From: Mugil cephalus | Lineage: Eukaryota; Chordata; Actinopteri; Mugiliformes; Mugilidae | Assembly (NCBI RefSeq): GCF_022458985.1 | Contig: NC_061789.1 | Location: 4,257,501-4,321,500 of the forward strand | Length of the DNA: 64,000 bases | Direction of reading: 5' to 3' | Shown here: positions 22,149 through 33,506 of the stretch, piece after piece | How the letters are laid out: each line of letters begins with the position of its first letter | Numbering within the stretch: the stretch's first letter is position 1 | The notes under the pieces: generated by a model | The model's input: the letters and a program-made list of their open reading frames with translations, nothing else | The model's database searches: none | What the model was told of the DNA's origin: nothing | Translations under genes and position numbers: made by a program

Positions 22149-25100
22149 ACGTCTCCTGTGGCATTTGGGTGACGGAGGGAAGTGGAGAGAGTCACCAGAG
22201 ACGTATTGGAGGAGAGGGGGTGGTCTAGAGTATTAAGTGCTCTCATAACATGAGTCACAGAGGTAACAGAGAGATAGAAAGAGGGAGATGAGAGGAAAGG
22301 GTGCAAGGCCAGCACCACAACACCTACGTTTGATTTAAAATGTATTTAAAAAGGTTTAAAAATATTCTGATAACAACCCGCTGTGACTCAGGCCACAGAG
22401 CATGCACCTTTTTTTTTGTTTGTTTTTTGCTAACGAAATAAAACTCCACTTAAAGTGTGTGTATTTTAATGAGCTTTTTCTTTTTCCTTTTTGTAATGTT
22501 TATGTAGAGAATCAGACTTATTTAAGACTGTATTTACTGTTAGTGAAGTGAAGAGGTTGGGGACCTTTGGTCCTTTGGTCTACCTTTGGTAGACTGGAAC
22601 AAAACGAGTGAGTATGTGACAAGAAAATTAGTTGACAAGGACTTCAGGAGTGGAATATGATATTTACAGTGTTGAAGAACCTTTTAATAGAAGAAGTAAT
22701 TTAGTGTAGTTTCATTGTCTTGTGGCGTCCCACACGGCTAATCACTGGGGCCCCTATTTTTCTTGTTGTATATGCTGCCTTTTGCACAAATTAAACATTT
22801 GTTGTGTTGGTTTTAGACTATTGCTTTAATTTCAGTCTTTTACTTTGTGATTTTTGCTTGTGAAAAGCGCTCTATAAAGACATTTTGCTCGCTCACTTTT
22901 AGCCATCTATGTAGCGATATACAGTGATGTTGTGGAGGTCTGTTACTGTATCTTTTAGTAGGGTTAGCGTTAGGATTGTGGTAAGAGTAACCCTAACACT
23001 AGAGTTTTGCAGTTTCCGTCCCCCAGTTTAGAAAAATACTGAAACCTGCAGGCTCAGTGATAGAAGAGGAATCAGGTTGCACAAGTTTCCGCTTCCTCTA
23101 CAGCTTTTGATTAAATCTTCAGATACAATATGGCAGATAGACACTAGAAGAGCCATTACTCAAAGTGGTTTTAGTCATTTTCCATCATATGTTGATCAAT
23201 GAGCTTTAAGGGAGGTATCAGAACCATTTCAGTTATGTAGCATGTTTTTTTGTTGAAGATAAAATATTAAAAGCAAACCCAAACTTTTATCTAGTTTGTG
23301 TTTTTTAGTAAAGTTAGACGAGTTAAATCATGATACATTATCGAATGATCATTGAATTCCTTTAGAGTGAAAGTTAATCAATACACAGTCACCTCATGAG
23401 CCAGCCCACAGAGCGCTCGGCCGTCCAGAGGATAATTCCCACTTTACCCAGACATCCCAGACAACCTCTGTGTTTTTTTTGTCTTCCATATTGTCCTATT
23501 TTCATTTTTGCAAAGCATATTATGTTTCCTAGTTCATATGGTGACTGAGCGCGTGATCACGCTCCTTTAGGATGCACTTTCCATGTGACAACCTGAATTT
23601 TTCTATAGATTATTATCAGCTCAACTGTCTACAGTTTGTTGTCCAGTATCCTACTTATTTCCTGGATCTATACAGAGTAGCCAAAGCTTTATAAAAGTAC
23701 TACTGCTCAGATTTTTTTGTGGTTAAATATTTTACCTCTTCTGTTTGATTATGTTTTCCGGACTAGTCATAAAAAAAGAGTGATAAAAACAAGATAAGAC
23801 AAAGCAAAACATATCAAATAAAGTCAACCACATACAAACTAAAATGATATTAAAGTTTATTTGGAAGATTTTCTTTAAATGAAAGGTTTCTGTTCCAAAC
23901 ACATGGGGATCTCAGGACTCTTTAAAGCTGATGACTAATATTTATGCCGTTCTTATCTCATATTCCTCTTTATATTAGATATTGTAATAATTTTTTGTGT
24001 TCACAGGGTGCAGATTTTATTGGACAAAACATACACAAAGTCAACATGAAAAAGGAGGATGGCTTTGACTCAACATGTTCCAGTTTGCCTCTGGCTTCAT
24101 GGTGGTTTACATGTGTGTTGGAGTTGTGTTACTGTTTCCATGTACATGATGTTTGCATAATCTCAGAGAAAGAGCATCAATCTTTACCGTTTGGGGAACA
24201 AATACACATATTCAATGAATAAAAAAACTGAAGATAAAACATTAAATTTAACAGAAATCACACTCACCCTGCAGATTAGGTCCTGACACTTGGTTGTAAT
24301 TTGAATTCTTTGTGTGAAAATCACTTTCCAAAATTTCGCTGATCAAGGCTGAAGGTCCATCCAGAGGTTCATGATCCCTGCTTTAATTCCTCCTCTCTCC
24401 TAGTTTCTTTTCTCCAGTTTCTCCTCCGTCAATTGTTCATGTTGTGTTTCTCTCTTTTAATCCTTTATTGTCCTTCGCTGATTATAATCCTGTCTGTGTG
24501 CGTACTCACGCACCTCGGCCTGAAAGTGCTGTGTCAATCTTCCCTCTGTACTGCATTGGTTCAGGATGAAGGGATGCAGGGAGGGTGGGAGGGAGGAGAT
24601 GGAGAGGAGACTTAACAGTGGGCTGCTACTTTGTTCACTCTAAATGTGTGGAGGTGTTGAATAATGCCTGATCTGCCCATGTGAGAGAGCAGGAACCTGT
24701 TTGAGTCATGATAAATATCCTCGAGGAAACAACAGAAATCAGAGTTGTTGCTGTAAACTGTAAATCAGTCAGTTAGCGGCAGCATCCTGTGACGAAGTAC
24801 ACTTTACTTGAAGTGTTGCAGTGAACTTCCTGTCACGTAATCCTTCCCAAATGTGCAAAGAGGGAATTTGATTGAGCAAACAGGTTGATAGGAAGTGGAA
24901 GTTTGTTCAGTATTCTCTTAATATTCCAGCATAAACAATGGAAAATAACCGACAAAGGGTTTTGTGACAATGACACTAAGGAAAATCTAAGCATACGTGA
25001 GTGGACCAACAACAGAGAAATCAATGCATGTTTTGAGCATTTCTTTAAATCTTTTCTGGAATTTTTGAAGGTGGAAAGTTGCAAGATGAAAAGGAGACAA

Positions 25101-25480
25101 AATTAAAATTACTTTTAAACACAAGCTGGGTTTACACGGAGCCAAATATACCAATTACAATTGGTTTAGAAGCCCAAACTGAATGGAAATGCTCCATGTA
25201 AACACCTCAATCAGATGAAATCAAATAAAGTTTCATTTGGTTTTCCAGGGGTAGGAATATTCCTTTCCCCAAACCGATAGAAAGCCACGTCAACGGCGAA
25301 TCTGAGCCAAGTCAGACTCCGTTCTGTCTGCGCATGCTCTGTCTTGTTTTTAATAACAACTCTGAAAGAACTAGACATTATCGCACGCTTAGACAACAAA
25401 AAAAATGGAAATATATAACAGTTTTAAAAAAGGTCCATCAAAAATTCATTGAAATCAGGATACATGGAAGCGTGGAACAA
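22149..25480. other. Gene-free spacer
   Basis: AT-rich, with no convincing exon or repeat family identified. Open frames of 60-90 codons here show no motif. Confidence 0.5.
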
Positions 25481-25486
25481 ATACAG

Positions 25487-26065
25487 GGTATGCATTGACG
25501 TCACTGCCGCCCGAGGCCACGCCCCCTGAGTGGCAAAAACATGGTGAAATGTAGCAGTAAATACAGAGAGACCAGGGAAAATGTGGATTATCAGATCAAA
25601 TTAAAGACAATTGCACTCGACAATGATCCATACGAGCTAGTATGAATTTAGAAAAGTGGATTAGCCTCAGTTTCAGTTAGTTTTAGGTCATTTCAGTTAT
25701 GATAAATGTAGCTAAATAAAAGATGCTAACGCTAAGAGCATTACTGAGAAGTAACGTTAGCCATGCAATACTGTAGCCTTATAAGGATGACGAGGAGTGA
25801 TCACACATATTCCGTTCATTGTTTTATTATCCCAGTTCTTTCTTCGCAATGCAGCGATCCATTTACGTCTCTTTAATTTGGCTTTTGGAGATATCTGTAA
25901 AAATATATCTCTGATTGCTTTTTTCAAATTTGTTGATACATTCAATCGCAAAACAGCTCGTCCCCTTTTTAAAAAAAATAAAAAATATAACAATAATTTT
26001 ACCTCCATGTTCAACTGTCACTTTTTGTCACTCAGTGGCCGTAACCATGGAAACGTCCTCTATCC
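25487..26065 (-). mobile_element. DNA-transposon relic with a broken THAP-domain exon (copy 2)
   Basis: Reverse-complement relative of 7,526-8,285. It shares TGCATTGACGTCAC at the end, GGCCACGCCCCCTGAGTGG and the CTAACGCTAAGAGC interior. On the minus strand a frame reads KRRKWIAALRRKNWDNKT, clearly THAP-like, followed by GICV where the CxxHF part should be. Confidence 0.7.
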
Positions 26066-26223
26066 TGAACCGCTGGAAAACCTAATTAGACGAGAGACCG
26101 TCATCGTTGGTTAGTCACGTGATGTTTTCATCGATCTGCGCATGTCACACGTCTGTAAAAGTAGCGGTACATGTAAACAATTGACCTGAAACCTTCAATT
26201 GAAATGAGAAAATTTTTCAAATT

Positions 26224-26530
26224 TTTTGAGTTTTAAGTTTATTTCATTTATACAGCACCTTAAAAGGAGAAAGCATTTACACCAAAGTGTTTCACATTCA
26301 ACACGTCAGCATGTGAAATACAGATCAGCATCAATGTATCAACAAATGAAAACCTTAACACCCAACGTGACCAGATGAAGAAATAAAAACATCAAAAATT
26401 CTAGTACAATATTCAAATACATTTAGAATTATGACATCATTTAGCTCAGCAAAAACGATCCAGACACTTCTGCCTTGTGTAGCTTCCTCCATCCAGAATC
26501 CACATAAAATAATTTCTATGGAAACATAGA
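26224..26530 (+). repeat. Candidate dispersed repeat
   Basis: TTTATTTCATTTATACAGCACCTTA ... ACCAAAGTGTTTCACATTCA resembles a widespread fish repeat with a TTATAxAGCxCxTT ... AAGTGCTTTACA frame. Identification is from memory of the pattern. Confidence 0.35.
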
Positions 26531-27179
26531 CCTCTTTACCGCCTGCTCTCTTTGTCTTCCATCTAAATTACAGCGTATTCGAAGTGCCCTCCTCTGAATG
26601 GGGGTGGGGGCGTCACTTTTGCCAACACGACAATTCAATTCATAGAAGAGGAACAAAGAGGAGGAAGTAACGCAAGCAAGTTAAAAAGAAAAATTAGAGG
26701 ACGTGAGATGAGTTAACCAGGTAGGACATATGAGTTTGGAAAGAAAATAGTGTCATGGTTTTTATTCTCAATCAAGAGTGATTGTTACCATGCATCACAT
26801 AAGATTACCAAAGAAAGTCTAAGCATGAGTCATAAATAATGTTGATAAAGAAGTTTAGGGGAGACATATTGACATTTTGACCTTATTTGTTTTTCTCCTT
26901 TTCATCTTAAACACTTCTGCATTCTTATCCTCTCATTTTCAGTGAGAGCAGGCAACTTCCACCTTCAAAAATTCAAGAAATGTTAAAAAGAAAATGACCA
27001 AAAACAACATCATATGTGTAACTTTGAACTAAATGAGGTTTTTCAGTGATACTACTCACATAGTCCTTATTGTAAACATGCACAAACTTTGAATTGAACT
27101 AGGCACGACTGCCCCCAATGATGCATCCATAGCTCAGACCCTAAAAACCTGTGCATGAGCGTGGTTAAAGTAATAAGGA

Positions 27180-27440
27180 TTCGTGTATGGAGGGAGAAAA
27201 GGAGGAGGTCGAGGGCTGCAGACGAGATGAGCCGTCATTCAGGATGTGGGATGACCAAGCAGACAGACTCACCGGGGCAGACCGGGCTGTGTGTACGTAT
27301 AAATAGCCTCTAATCAGCCCTGGGTGTCAGATTAGTTCCCATAACCTTTTGTTCAGCACACACTTATTATAGCAGTCTTTGTTATGGGACAGCTCTGTCT
27401 GGGGGATGTCCTCTGCCGTGCATTTGCTGCTCAACACTCC
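27180..27440. other. Candidate conserved non-coding or promoter-like stretch
   Basis: Non-repetitive, with TATAAATAGCCTCTAATCAG at 27,299. No coding frame. Confidence 0.25.
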
Positions 27441-27562
27441 CCTACAGCATAACACTTGTAATGATTTTACTTTCAGAGGCCTGAGTTTAAATTGAGTAAA
27501 CATAAGTTTGAATTATAGCCTTTTAAATGCAATTCATTGTTTGTAAATTTAAAAAGAAAACT

Positions 27563-27648
<86 letters not shown>
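27563..27648 (+). repeat. (GATA)n microsatellite
   Basis: About 21 tetranucleotide units. Confidence 0.97.
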
Positions 27649-27982
27649 CTGGCTGCAACCTGTCGTCACCGAGTTTTTAACCAATACAAAAACTCTATCT
27701 TCCAAAATTAAGTAGTTTTTGTTTTTATTAGCTAAAATTTAACTATTCGGCTAAAAATCGTGAATTATCACTTTTTATATCCGTAGAATGACACCGGAAA
27801 CTCGACTAAAGATGTCTACCTTCAAAATAAGATCCCAACGTCTCCTTCAAATGACGCATCCTGTAAAATAGGTGTTTATCGAATGTATCCTGAAACTAGC
27901 CGTGCACGCGTTTGTTAACCTGTTTACTGTGAGATAAATTTGCAACAGAAGTGTGCGTGTTGGCGTATGTGAGTTTTGCTTT

Positions 27983-28086
27983 GACAAACCGGAAATTCTG
28001 TGTGATCCTTGTTAACTTGACGGAACCGCCGGGACAACCGGAAGAGGATGCGTTGCGTGATCCGTGTTAGCTTCACGGAGCCGTCA
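27983..28086 (+). promoter_or_regulatory. kdelr3 promoter: two imperfect tandem ~50 bp units with ETS cores
   Basis: Two neighbouring units share GACAAACCGGAA / GACAACCGGAA at the start and GTGATCC(T/G)TGTTA(A/G)CTT with a following ACGGA(A/G)CCG. Each unit carries one CCGGAA ETS core. Their position, 300-400 bases upstream of the kdelr3 ATG, fits a core promoter. The pairing is seen directly and the function is inferred. Confidence 0.6.
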
Positions 28087-28087
28087 G

Positions 28088-28095
28088 CCACGTCA
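28088..28095 (-). promoter_or_regulatory. UPRE-type site (TGACGTGG on the minus strand)
   Basis: CCACGTCA on the plus strand is the reverse complement of TGACGTGG, the ATF6/XBP1 unfolded-protein-response element core. It lies about 290 bases before the kdelr3 start, immediately after the duplicated ETS units. KDELR2 and KDELR3 are known ER-stress-induced genes in mammals, so the placement makes sense. Confidence 0.5.
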
Positions 28096-28381
28096 CCTCC
28101 TCTCAAACAACTCTCCTCTCGGACTTATCCAGACTCCCGGACTTTAAATTCATCACTTTAGCTTCACTTACGCCTTCTTTTATTTAAGGAGCTTTTAGGA
28201 GGGGGAGTTTTACGCTAACTGTTTAGCTGTTAGCTTCTCATTCTAAATCTCCGAGCTGGTTAAGGTGCATTTTGCAGCGAAAACATCCCTGGGTTGTCCA
28301 CCCTGTAAAAGGCCTGTGAGGAGTTGCTTCAAGTTTTTTTGATTTTTTTTCTCCCCACTTTGAAGCAGGAGCTTTATCACC

Positions 28382-28472
28382 ATGAATGTCTTTCGTCTGG
28401 CCGGCGACGTGTCACATTTGGTGGCTATCATCATCCTGCTGCTGAAGATCTGGAGGTCCAGATCCTGCGCTG
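28382..28472 (+). CDS. kdelr3: kdelr3 exon 1 (coding part)
   Basis: It begins [12 protein letters not shown] and covers helix 1. It ends one base into a Gly codon at a GTAGGC donor. Confidence 0.94.
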
Positions 28473-30739
28473 GTAGGCAGCACTTAAACGCATCTCACGC
28501 ATTGTTTGTTATCGCTGCAGGAATTGTCTGTGCTGTACAGTATGGACGCAGCAGCAGCAGCAACAAGTCAGGGTTCACAAATGCACAATCAGCACCCAGT
28601 TAAATGGAGGTAATTCCGGTGGATACTTCTGCAGGAGTGGACGCTACGTGGCAACGTGAAAGCTGCTGCACCCATCCAACAGTCTTTAAAAGCAGCAGGG
28701 TTTCTCCTCCTGTCCTGTTTTTATTCCTTTATTGCACATAATCTAAGTTGTTGCTTTCCTTGCTTTCCTTGCAGGCATCTCTGGGAAGTCTCAGGTGCTG
28801 TTTGCACTCGTCTTCACCACCAGGTACCTCGACCTGTTCACGGCCTTCATTTCACTGTACAACACGGTCATGAAGGTGAGTCTGCACATCACACACACTA
28901 ATTTAACTGGAAGCACGTTGCCCTAAGTGGCAGATTTGAAGTGTTTCGACCGTGTGTCGATCTTGCTTTGGTTTGCAATCCCCAACACAAGAATCAACCC
29001 AAGTTCACGTGGTTAATTGTGTAAAAACGTGTCCGTCTCTGCCCTCAAGGTTGTGTTTCTGGCGATGTCCTACGCCACCTGCTACCTGATCTACATGCGC
29101 TTCAGAAACACATACGACTCGGAGAACGACACGTTCCGCGTGGAGTTCCTGCTGGTGCCTGTCGTCGGCCTGTCCTTCCTGGAGAACTACGCCTTCACCC
29201 CACTGGAGGTACAGCAAATTAACACCGGACGTGAAACAAAAGACGCCGGTTTGTTTATGAAGCACATTTATAAGAACAAACACTCACCACAGTGATGTAC
29301 ACAGAAGTCAAGGCATACAAAAGAATATACACACACACTGTACACAAAAATAAAGAGGAAGAGGTGGAAGAAAAAGCTAAATTACTGGATTGATAATAAC
29401 AGATAGTATAAATATAAGTTTTAAGAAGGAAGCGTTACAGTAACCAAGACAGAATGAGAAAAAAAAAGTGTGGACGACTTTCAAAATCTATAAAAGATAA
29501 AAAAAGCAGCTGGGGGAAAATGGACTTAACCACTGAATTGATCTGTTTCTCCATTCACTCTCCAGAGTATTTCACAAATAAGTGAACTCAGATCCATATC
29601 CAGACCCTCGCAGCTAGCTTCAAGCTATTCAAGCTAATTACTTTTAGTCTCGTGAAGATTTTTCACTTTCTCCCTTTAACGCCTCCCACCCAGATCCTGT
29701 GGACCTTCTCCATTTTCCTGGAGGCGGTGTCCATCATGCCGCAGCTCTTCATGATCACTAAGACCGGCGAGGCCGAGTCCATCACCACCCACTACCTGTT
29801 CTTCCTCGGCCTCTACCGCGCCCTCTACATAGCCAACTGGGTGTGGCGCTACCACACGGAGGGCTTCTTCGACCAGATCGCCGTGGTGTCCGGCGTGGTG
29901 CAGACCATCTTCTACTGTGACTTCTTCTACCTTTACGTCACAAAAGGTGAGGGGGGGAAAAAAAGTTCCAAAGCCTGATTTATAGAGCTGCACTCAACAG
30001 CTGTTGCTTGAACTTTTATTGCGTCCTCCTTCGCTATTTCGTCATAGCCAGTCCTACCCACACTACAGTTTTTTTTTTTTTTACTGATAAAGCAGTAGAC
30101 AGATTGCAAAATGAAGTAAATGCAAATGTTTCTCTTTATAGATAGACGGACAATTCATTTGTATCGGCTGCAGTTTGTCGCCACCTAGTGTTGAATCAGT
30201 GCAGCACCTCTTGCAGTAAAAAAAAAATATTACCTTTAAAATTAAATTCGAACATTTAATTCCGTAAAACAAATTGTCTAAGTCACTGGAAATGTTTAAC
30301 ATTTAGCTACAATTCAGCTATTTGGCTGGAACGAATCGTGAAATGATCATTTTTGTATTTAAAAGAAGGATTTCTACCTTCCTTAAAATAAGGTAATTCT
30401 ACCATATATACTTAATTAAACGTGTCTAAAAAGGGTTAGATTACATTAGTATGTTTTTGCCTCGATAAGTGACCTAGACAATTTCTTTGCAATTAAATCT
30501 AAGCTTTGTGTTGTGACTAAAAGGGACTTGTTCTCTGCAAAGGTACAGGTTTTTTAATCCTGCTCGTCCTGTTGAGGATATGGCAACTACAACAAAGAGG
30601 AATCTGGTCTGGTGACTCCCCTTAGTACCTAGGTGTCTTCTAGGTATTACTTTGTTCTCACTCTTTTTTTTTTTTTAACTCTTTGTCGTGTGCAGTGCTC
30701 CGGGGAAGAGGAAAGATGTCCTTGCCGATGCCCGTGTGA
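28382..30739 (+). CDS. kdelr3: KDEL (ER lumen protein) receptor 3, five exons, 215 aa
   Basis: Seven-helix Golgi/ERGIC receptor that binds the C-terminal KDEL signal of escaped ER chaperones and returns them to the ER in COPI vesicles. Five exons join in frame to give 215 residues, the usual family size. Ligand-pocket residues known from KDELR structures are present: Arg47, Tyr48 and Asp50 in TTRYLDL, Arg159, Trp166, Arg169 and Asp193. The ending [21 protein letters not shown] and SLPMPV is typical of KDELR3 rather than KDELR1 or KDELR2, as is the MNVFR start. The COPI-type lysine cluster before the tail is mostly Arg here (KVLRGRGK instead of KVLKGKK). The start ATG lies in a CpG-containing leader below a promoter with UPR and ETS sites. 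Confidence 0.96.
28775..28875 (+). CDS. kdelr3: kdelr3 exon 2
   Basis: The 3' splice site is TTGCTTTCCTTGCAG. It encodes [20 protein letters not shown] and ends TVMK at a GTGAGT donor, phase 0. The ligand-contact Arg47 lies here. Confidence 0.96.
29050..29208 (+). CDS. kdelr3: kdelr3 exon 3
   Basis: Encodes [18 protein letters not shown] through [12 protein letters not shown]. Both ends are phase 0, with a CTCAAG acceptor and a GTACAG donor. Confidence 0.95.
29694..29946 (+). CDS. kdelr3: kdelr3 exon 4
   Basis: Encodes [20 protein letters not shown] to YLYVTK, including Arg159, Trp166, Arg169 and Asp193. The donor is GTGAGG, phase 1. Confidence 0.96.
30696..30739 (+). CDS. kdelr3: kdelr3 exon 5 (coding part)
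   Basis: Acceptor GTCGTGTGCAG. It encodes the cytosolic tail [14 protein letters not shown] and the TGA stop. Confidence 0.93.
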
Positions 30740-32221
30740 AGCGGACGTCCGCGTCGTACATTCAGCCATCTGTGCCTGCGACGGTTTCAGGGTCTGAGCA
30801 CAGACCTCAACCTTTCAGCCTTACTTTAGCGATGGGACTAACGGTCTGACGTCACTCTGTAGACCGGAATTATTTTCTATCCGATTTGTACTTTTGAGTG
30901 TTGACTTTTTAATGTTTTGCGAGTGTGAGTTGTTCGTCTGTGAGATGCTGGAAATGTTTCACCCCCGTCGTGCACGAGGAGATTAAGATTGTAACTCCAT
31001 GGAAACGGGAAAGTTTATTGTAGCTGGTGTTTTTTCACCCACAAAACTGTACCCAAGTTTTTTTTTTTTCCCACAGGTAGACTGTAAAGTTTGGGAATAT
31101 GTGATCTGCATAAATACGACCAAAATAGTTCTTGAGTCCTAAAACTGCAAGACAAACATTTACGTTTCTTTTTTCTGACGAAGATGATTAAATATTGCAA
31201 ATCTGTGAGTATAAGAGATCCGAGAACTTTCTCCGCCCATTCTCCACCTCATCAGGTCTGAAACATTTCTGTTGGGTTAAGGTTAGTTTATGCTTCTCTA
31301 ACCTCTCTTTGGTCATTTCTCTGTGTTTTTCTGTAGAATTTGATGGTATTATTAAAAACAAATCATAGCACCACTAATCCAGGCTCAGAGGCAGCATTAG
31401 CATGATGCTGCTACCACCATGCTTCACAAATGTTCTTGACGCGTTTACTTTGTTCAAATATAACTTTTCATTTCAGCCACAAATCATTACTTTTAATGTA
31501 TACATGCATACTTTTGCAACTACAGATATGTAATAAAGGGTCACCTGCGTCAGTAAATAAATGACCAATATCATATTTTGTCTGTTTTAAGCGTCTTTAT
31601 CTTGAATGGAATGATGTTTCAGGTCGTATTTATGCAGAAACTTATTTCCACGCAGCATGATTTACTGTTTCCTGTGTTACGCCGCCACGTTTGATAAAGA
31701 CAAATATTGCGGTGTTTGTATTCTCTGTTGTCCGTTACGTGTCCCTGAACCGCTTAGTGACTTGTGTGTTTGTTTCCTATTTGCCAAGTATGTTACTTTT
31801 GTTTTTTCTTGTTTTGTATTTCAGTTTTCATAGGAGTAAAATTATCTCGTCACGGTTTATTAAGCCAAAGACAGAACAGTGGTTAACTTAAACGATTTCA
31901 TTGTCACACCTTAGCCAAACATATAAATGGGAAGATGCAAGTGTGTTCGTCACAGTCGGCTGAATTGCGTGCAGGTGTAGTCTCCATTAGTCAGTGTAAA
32001 CTCAAAGGTGTGGCTGTTTGCTTTGTTTTCGAGTTGCGTGGACTGAAGGAGGATGTTTACCCTTCTGTTCCTGCACACACTAATCACACAGTGTACTTTA
32101 AAGGTCCTCTTGCAGATGCTTTATAGAATCTCATATCCGACACACGATGAAAAGCAAATGTTCTTTCACCTATCATGTGTAATAAAGACGGTCCAGGCTG
32201 AATAACGTCCTGACAACACCC
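30740..32221. other. kdelr3 3' UTR and spacer to the GIMAP stop
   Basis: AT-rich with no further gene. The kdelr3 and GIMAP genes converge here. Confidence 0.5.
31532..31537 (+). terminator. Candidate kdelr3 polyadenylation signal AATAAA
   Basis: AATAAA lies about 0.8 kb after the kdelr3 stop. A second one at 32,181-32,186 would give a longer 3' UTR ending next to the GIMAP stop codon. I cannot tell which is used. Confidence 0.35.
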
Positions 32222-33231
32222 TCAGTGCAGGAAGGTTTTTCTGTGTTTGTACAACACCTTACTTCCTTCCCTCACCGCTCCCCCCATCGCCTTCGCCGCC
32301 GAAGTGATGGAGAGCGGCGACGCTGCCAACGCTGCCGCCTTCTCCACCACCTTCACCTTCTTCACCGCTTTCCCTTTCCCTTTGTCCTTCCCCAGGATCC
32401 CAACCCCCTCTGCGGCTCCTTTCCCCACAGCGGTCAACAGCTCGCACCAGAACAGCTTCTCTGCCCTCTTCCTCTCCTCTTCCTCCTCCCTCCTCAGCTT
32501 CTCCAAATCCACCACCACTTTCTCTTCGGTCTCCATCTGAAGAGACTCCACCTTGTGTCCTCCCATTATTCTCTCTTGGGCCTCCACGATGACGCTCTCT
32601 GCCTCCTTGAGCATTTCGCTGCTGTAGCAACCGCCTCCATTGGCCGCCACGACCTCGTCTATCTTCCTCAGGAGTTGCGTGACTTGCTCTGAGCCGTCCT
32701 CGCCCTGGCGGCTGTTTTCAAAGACGTGGTACCGCCCACGGCAGCTGCTGACGAACTCCGACAGCTCGCGACTCTCCACCAGGAAGTCCTCAGCTCGCTT
32801 CCCCCGCAGCCGGTCTCCCTGGGTGAACAGCACCGTTGTAAACTTCACCACTCCGGCCCCAAACCTCATCTTGACCCACTCCAAGGCCTCCTTCTCCTCC
32901 TGGGTGAACCGACCAGGCTGCAGAGTCACCAAGAAGACATGGGGGCCCGGAGACGACAGACCGACGCATTCCCCAACCTCTGCCAGGACCTCCTGGGGGG
33001 ACAGGTGAGTATGGAAGAAGCCTGGAGTGTCCACCACAGAGATGCTTCTCCCTCCTGCTGTCCCGGTCTGTTTCTTGCACTTTGTGGTTACGGAACAGGG
33101 GGACGCGTCGACGCAGAAGGCGGAGCGGCCCAAGATGGTGTTGCCTGAGGAGCTTCTGCCTGTCCCGGTCCGGCCCAGCAACACAATCCTCAGGGGCTCA
33201 GGCTCTGACGGAGCCGGTGGTCCTTCATCAG
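32222..33231 (-). CDS. GIMAP coding exon 2
   Basis: The acceptor is a T-run ending TTTTTGCAG. The first two bases complete an Ala codon, then DEGPPAPSEPEPLRIVLLGR runs into the GTPase domain. It ends at TGA after KTFLH. Confidence 0.92.
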
Positions 33232-33506
33232 CTGCAAAAAAAAAAAAATTATATTATCACCTTTAAAATGATTTGACCTTCTTGCTACAGGACAGACTAA
33301 AACAATTCTTGTGTGTGAAACATCTTGGTTTTTATTTGAACTTTTATTAGAAAAAAATCTCTGCACGCACATTAACAATATTCTATTTTATTTTTATCCT
33401 AGCAGCATTTTTTAATTTAATTTAATTAATAATTGTATTATTTTATAAATATACCCTATGATACCTTAAACTGACCTTCCAGTGACGCAGCATTTTCAGA
33501 TGACAT
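32222..33506 (-). CDS. GIMAP/AIG1-type GTPase, two exons, 346 aa
   Basis: A member of the immune-associated nucleotide-binding (GIMAP/AIG1) family. These are cytosolic or membrane-tethered GTPases that form GTP-dependent scaffolds, many in lymphocytes. Visible elements: G1 at residues 30-37 (GRTGTGRS), the AIG1-typical SSSGNTILG, G3 DTPG at about 78-81, the conserved box with PHVFLVTLQPGRFTQEE, G4 TQGD at about 147-150 and a G5 FENS near 181-184. An Arg/Glu-rich coiled-coil segment (about 230-270) and a Lys/Ala-rich tail follow. Both P-loop lysine positions of the usual GKTGxGKS are Arg. It stands alone here between kdelr3 and the ANKFN1-like gene, whereas fish GIMAPs usually come in arrays. 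I cannot name an ortholog. Start ATG TCA TCT GAA was chosen because exon 1 then splices in phase. Confidence 0.9.
33476..33506 (-). CDS. GIMAP coding exon 1 (31 bases)
   Basis: ATG begins MSSENAASLE and the exon ends one base into the next codon at a GTCAGT donor. Joined to exon 2 across a 244 bp intron, the frame runs without a break into the P-loop. Confidence 0.75.

Noticed and set aside
32225-33266. Several plus-strand open frames of 80-155 codons
   Set aside because: Mirror frames of the GC-rich GIMAP exon.
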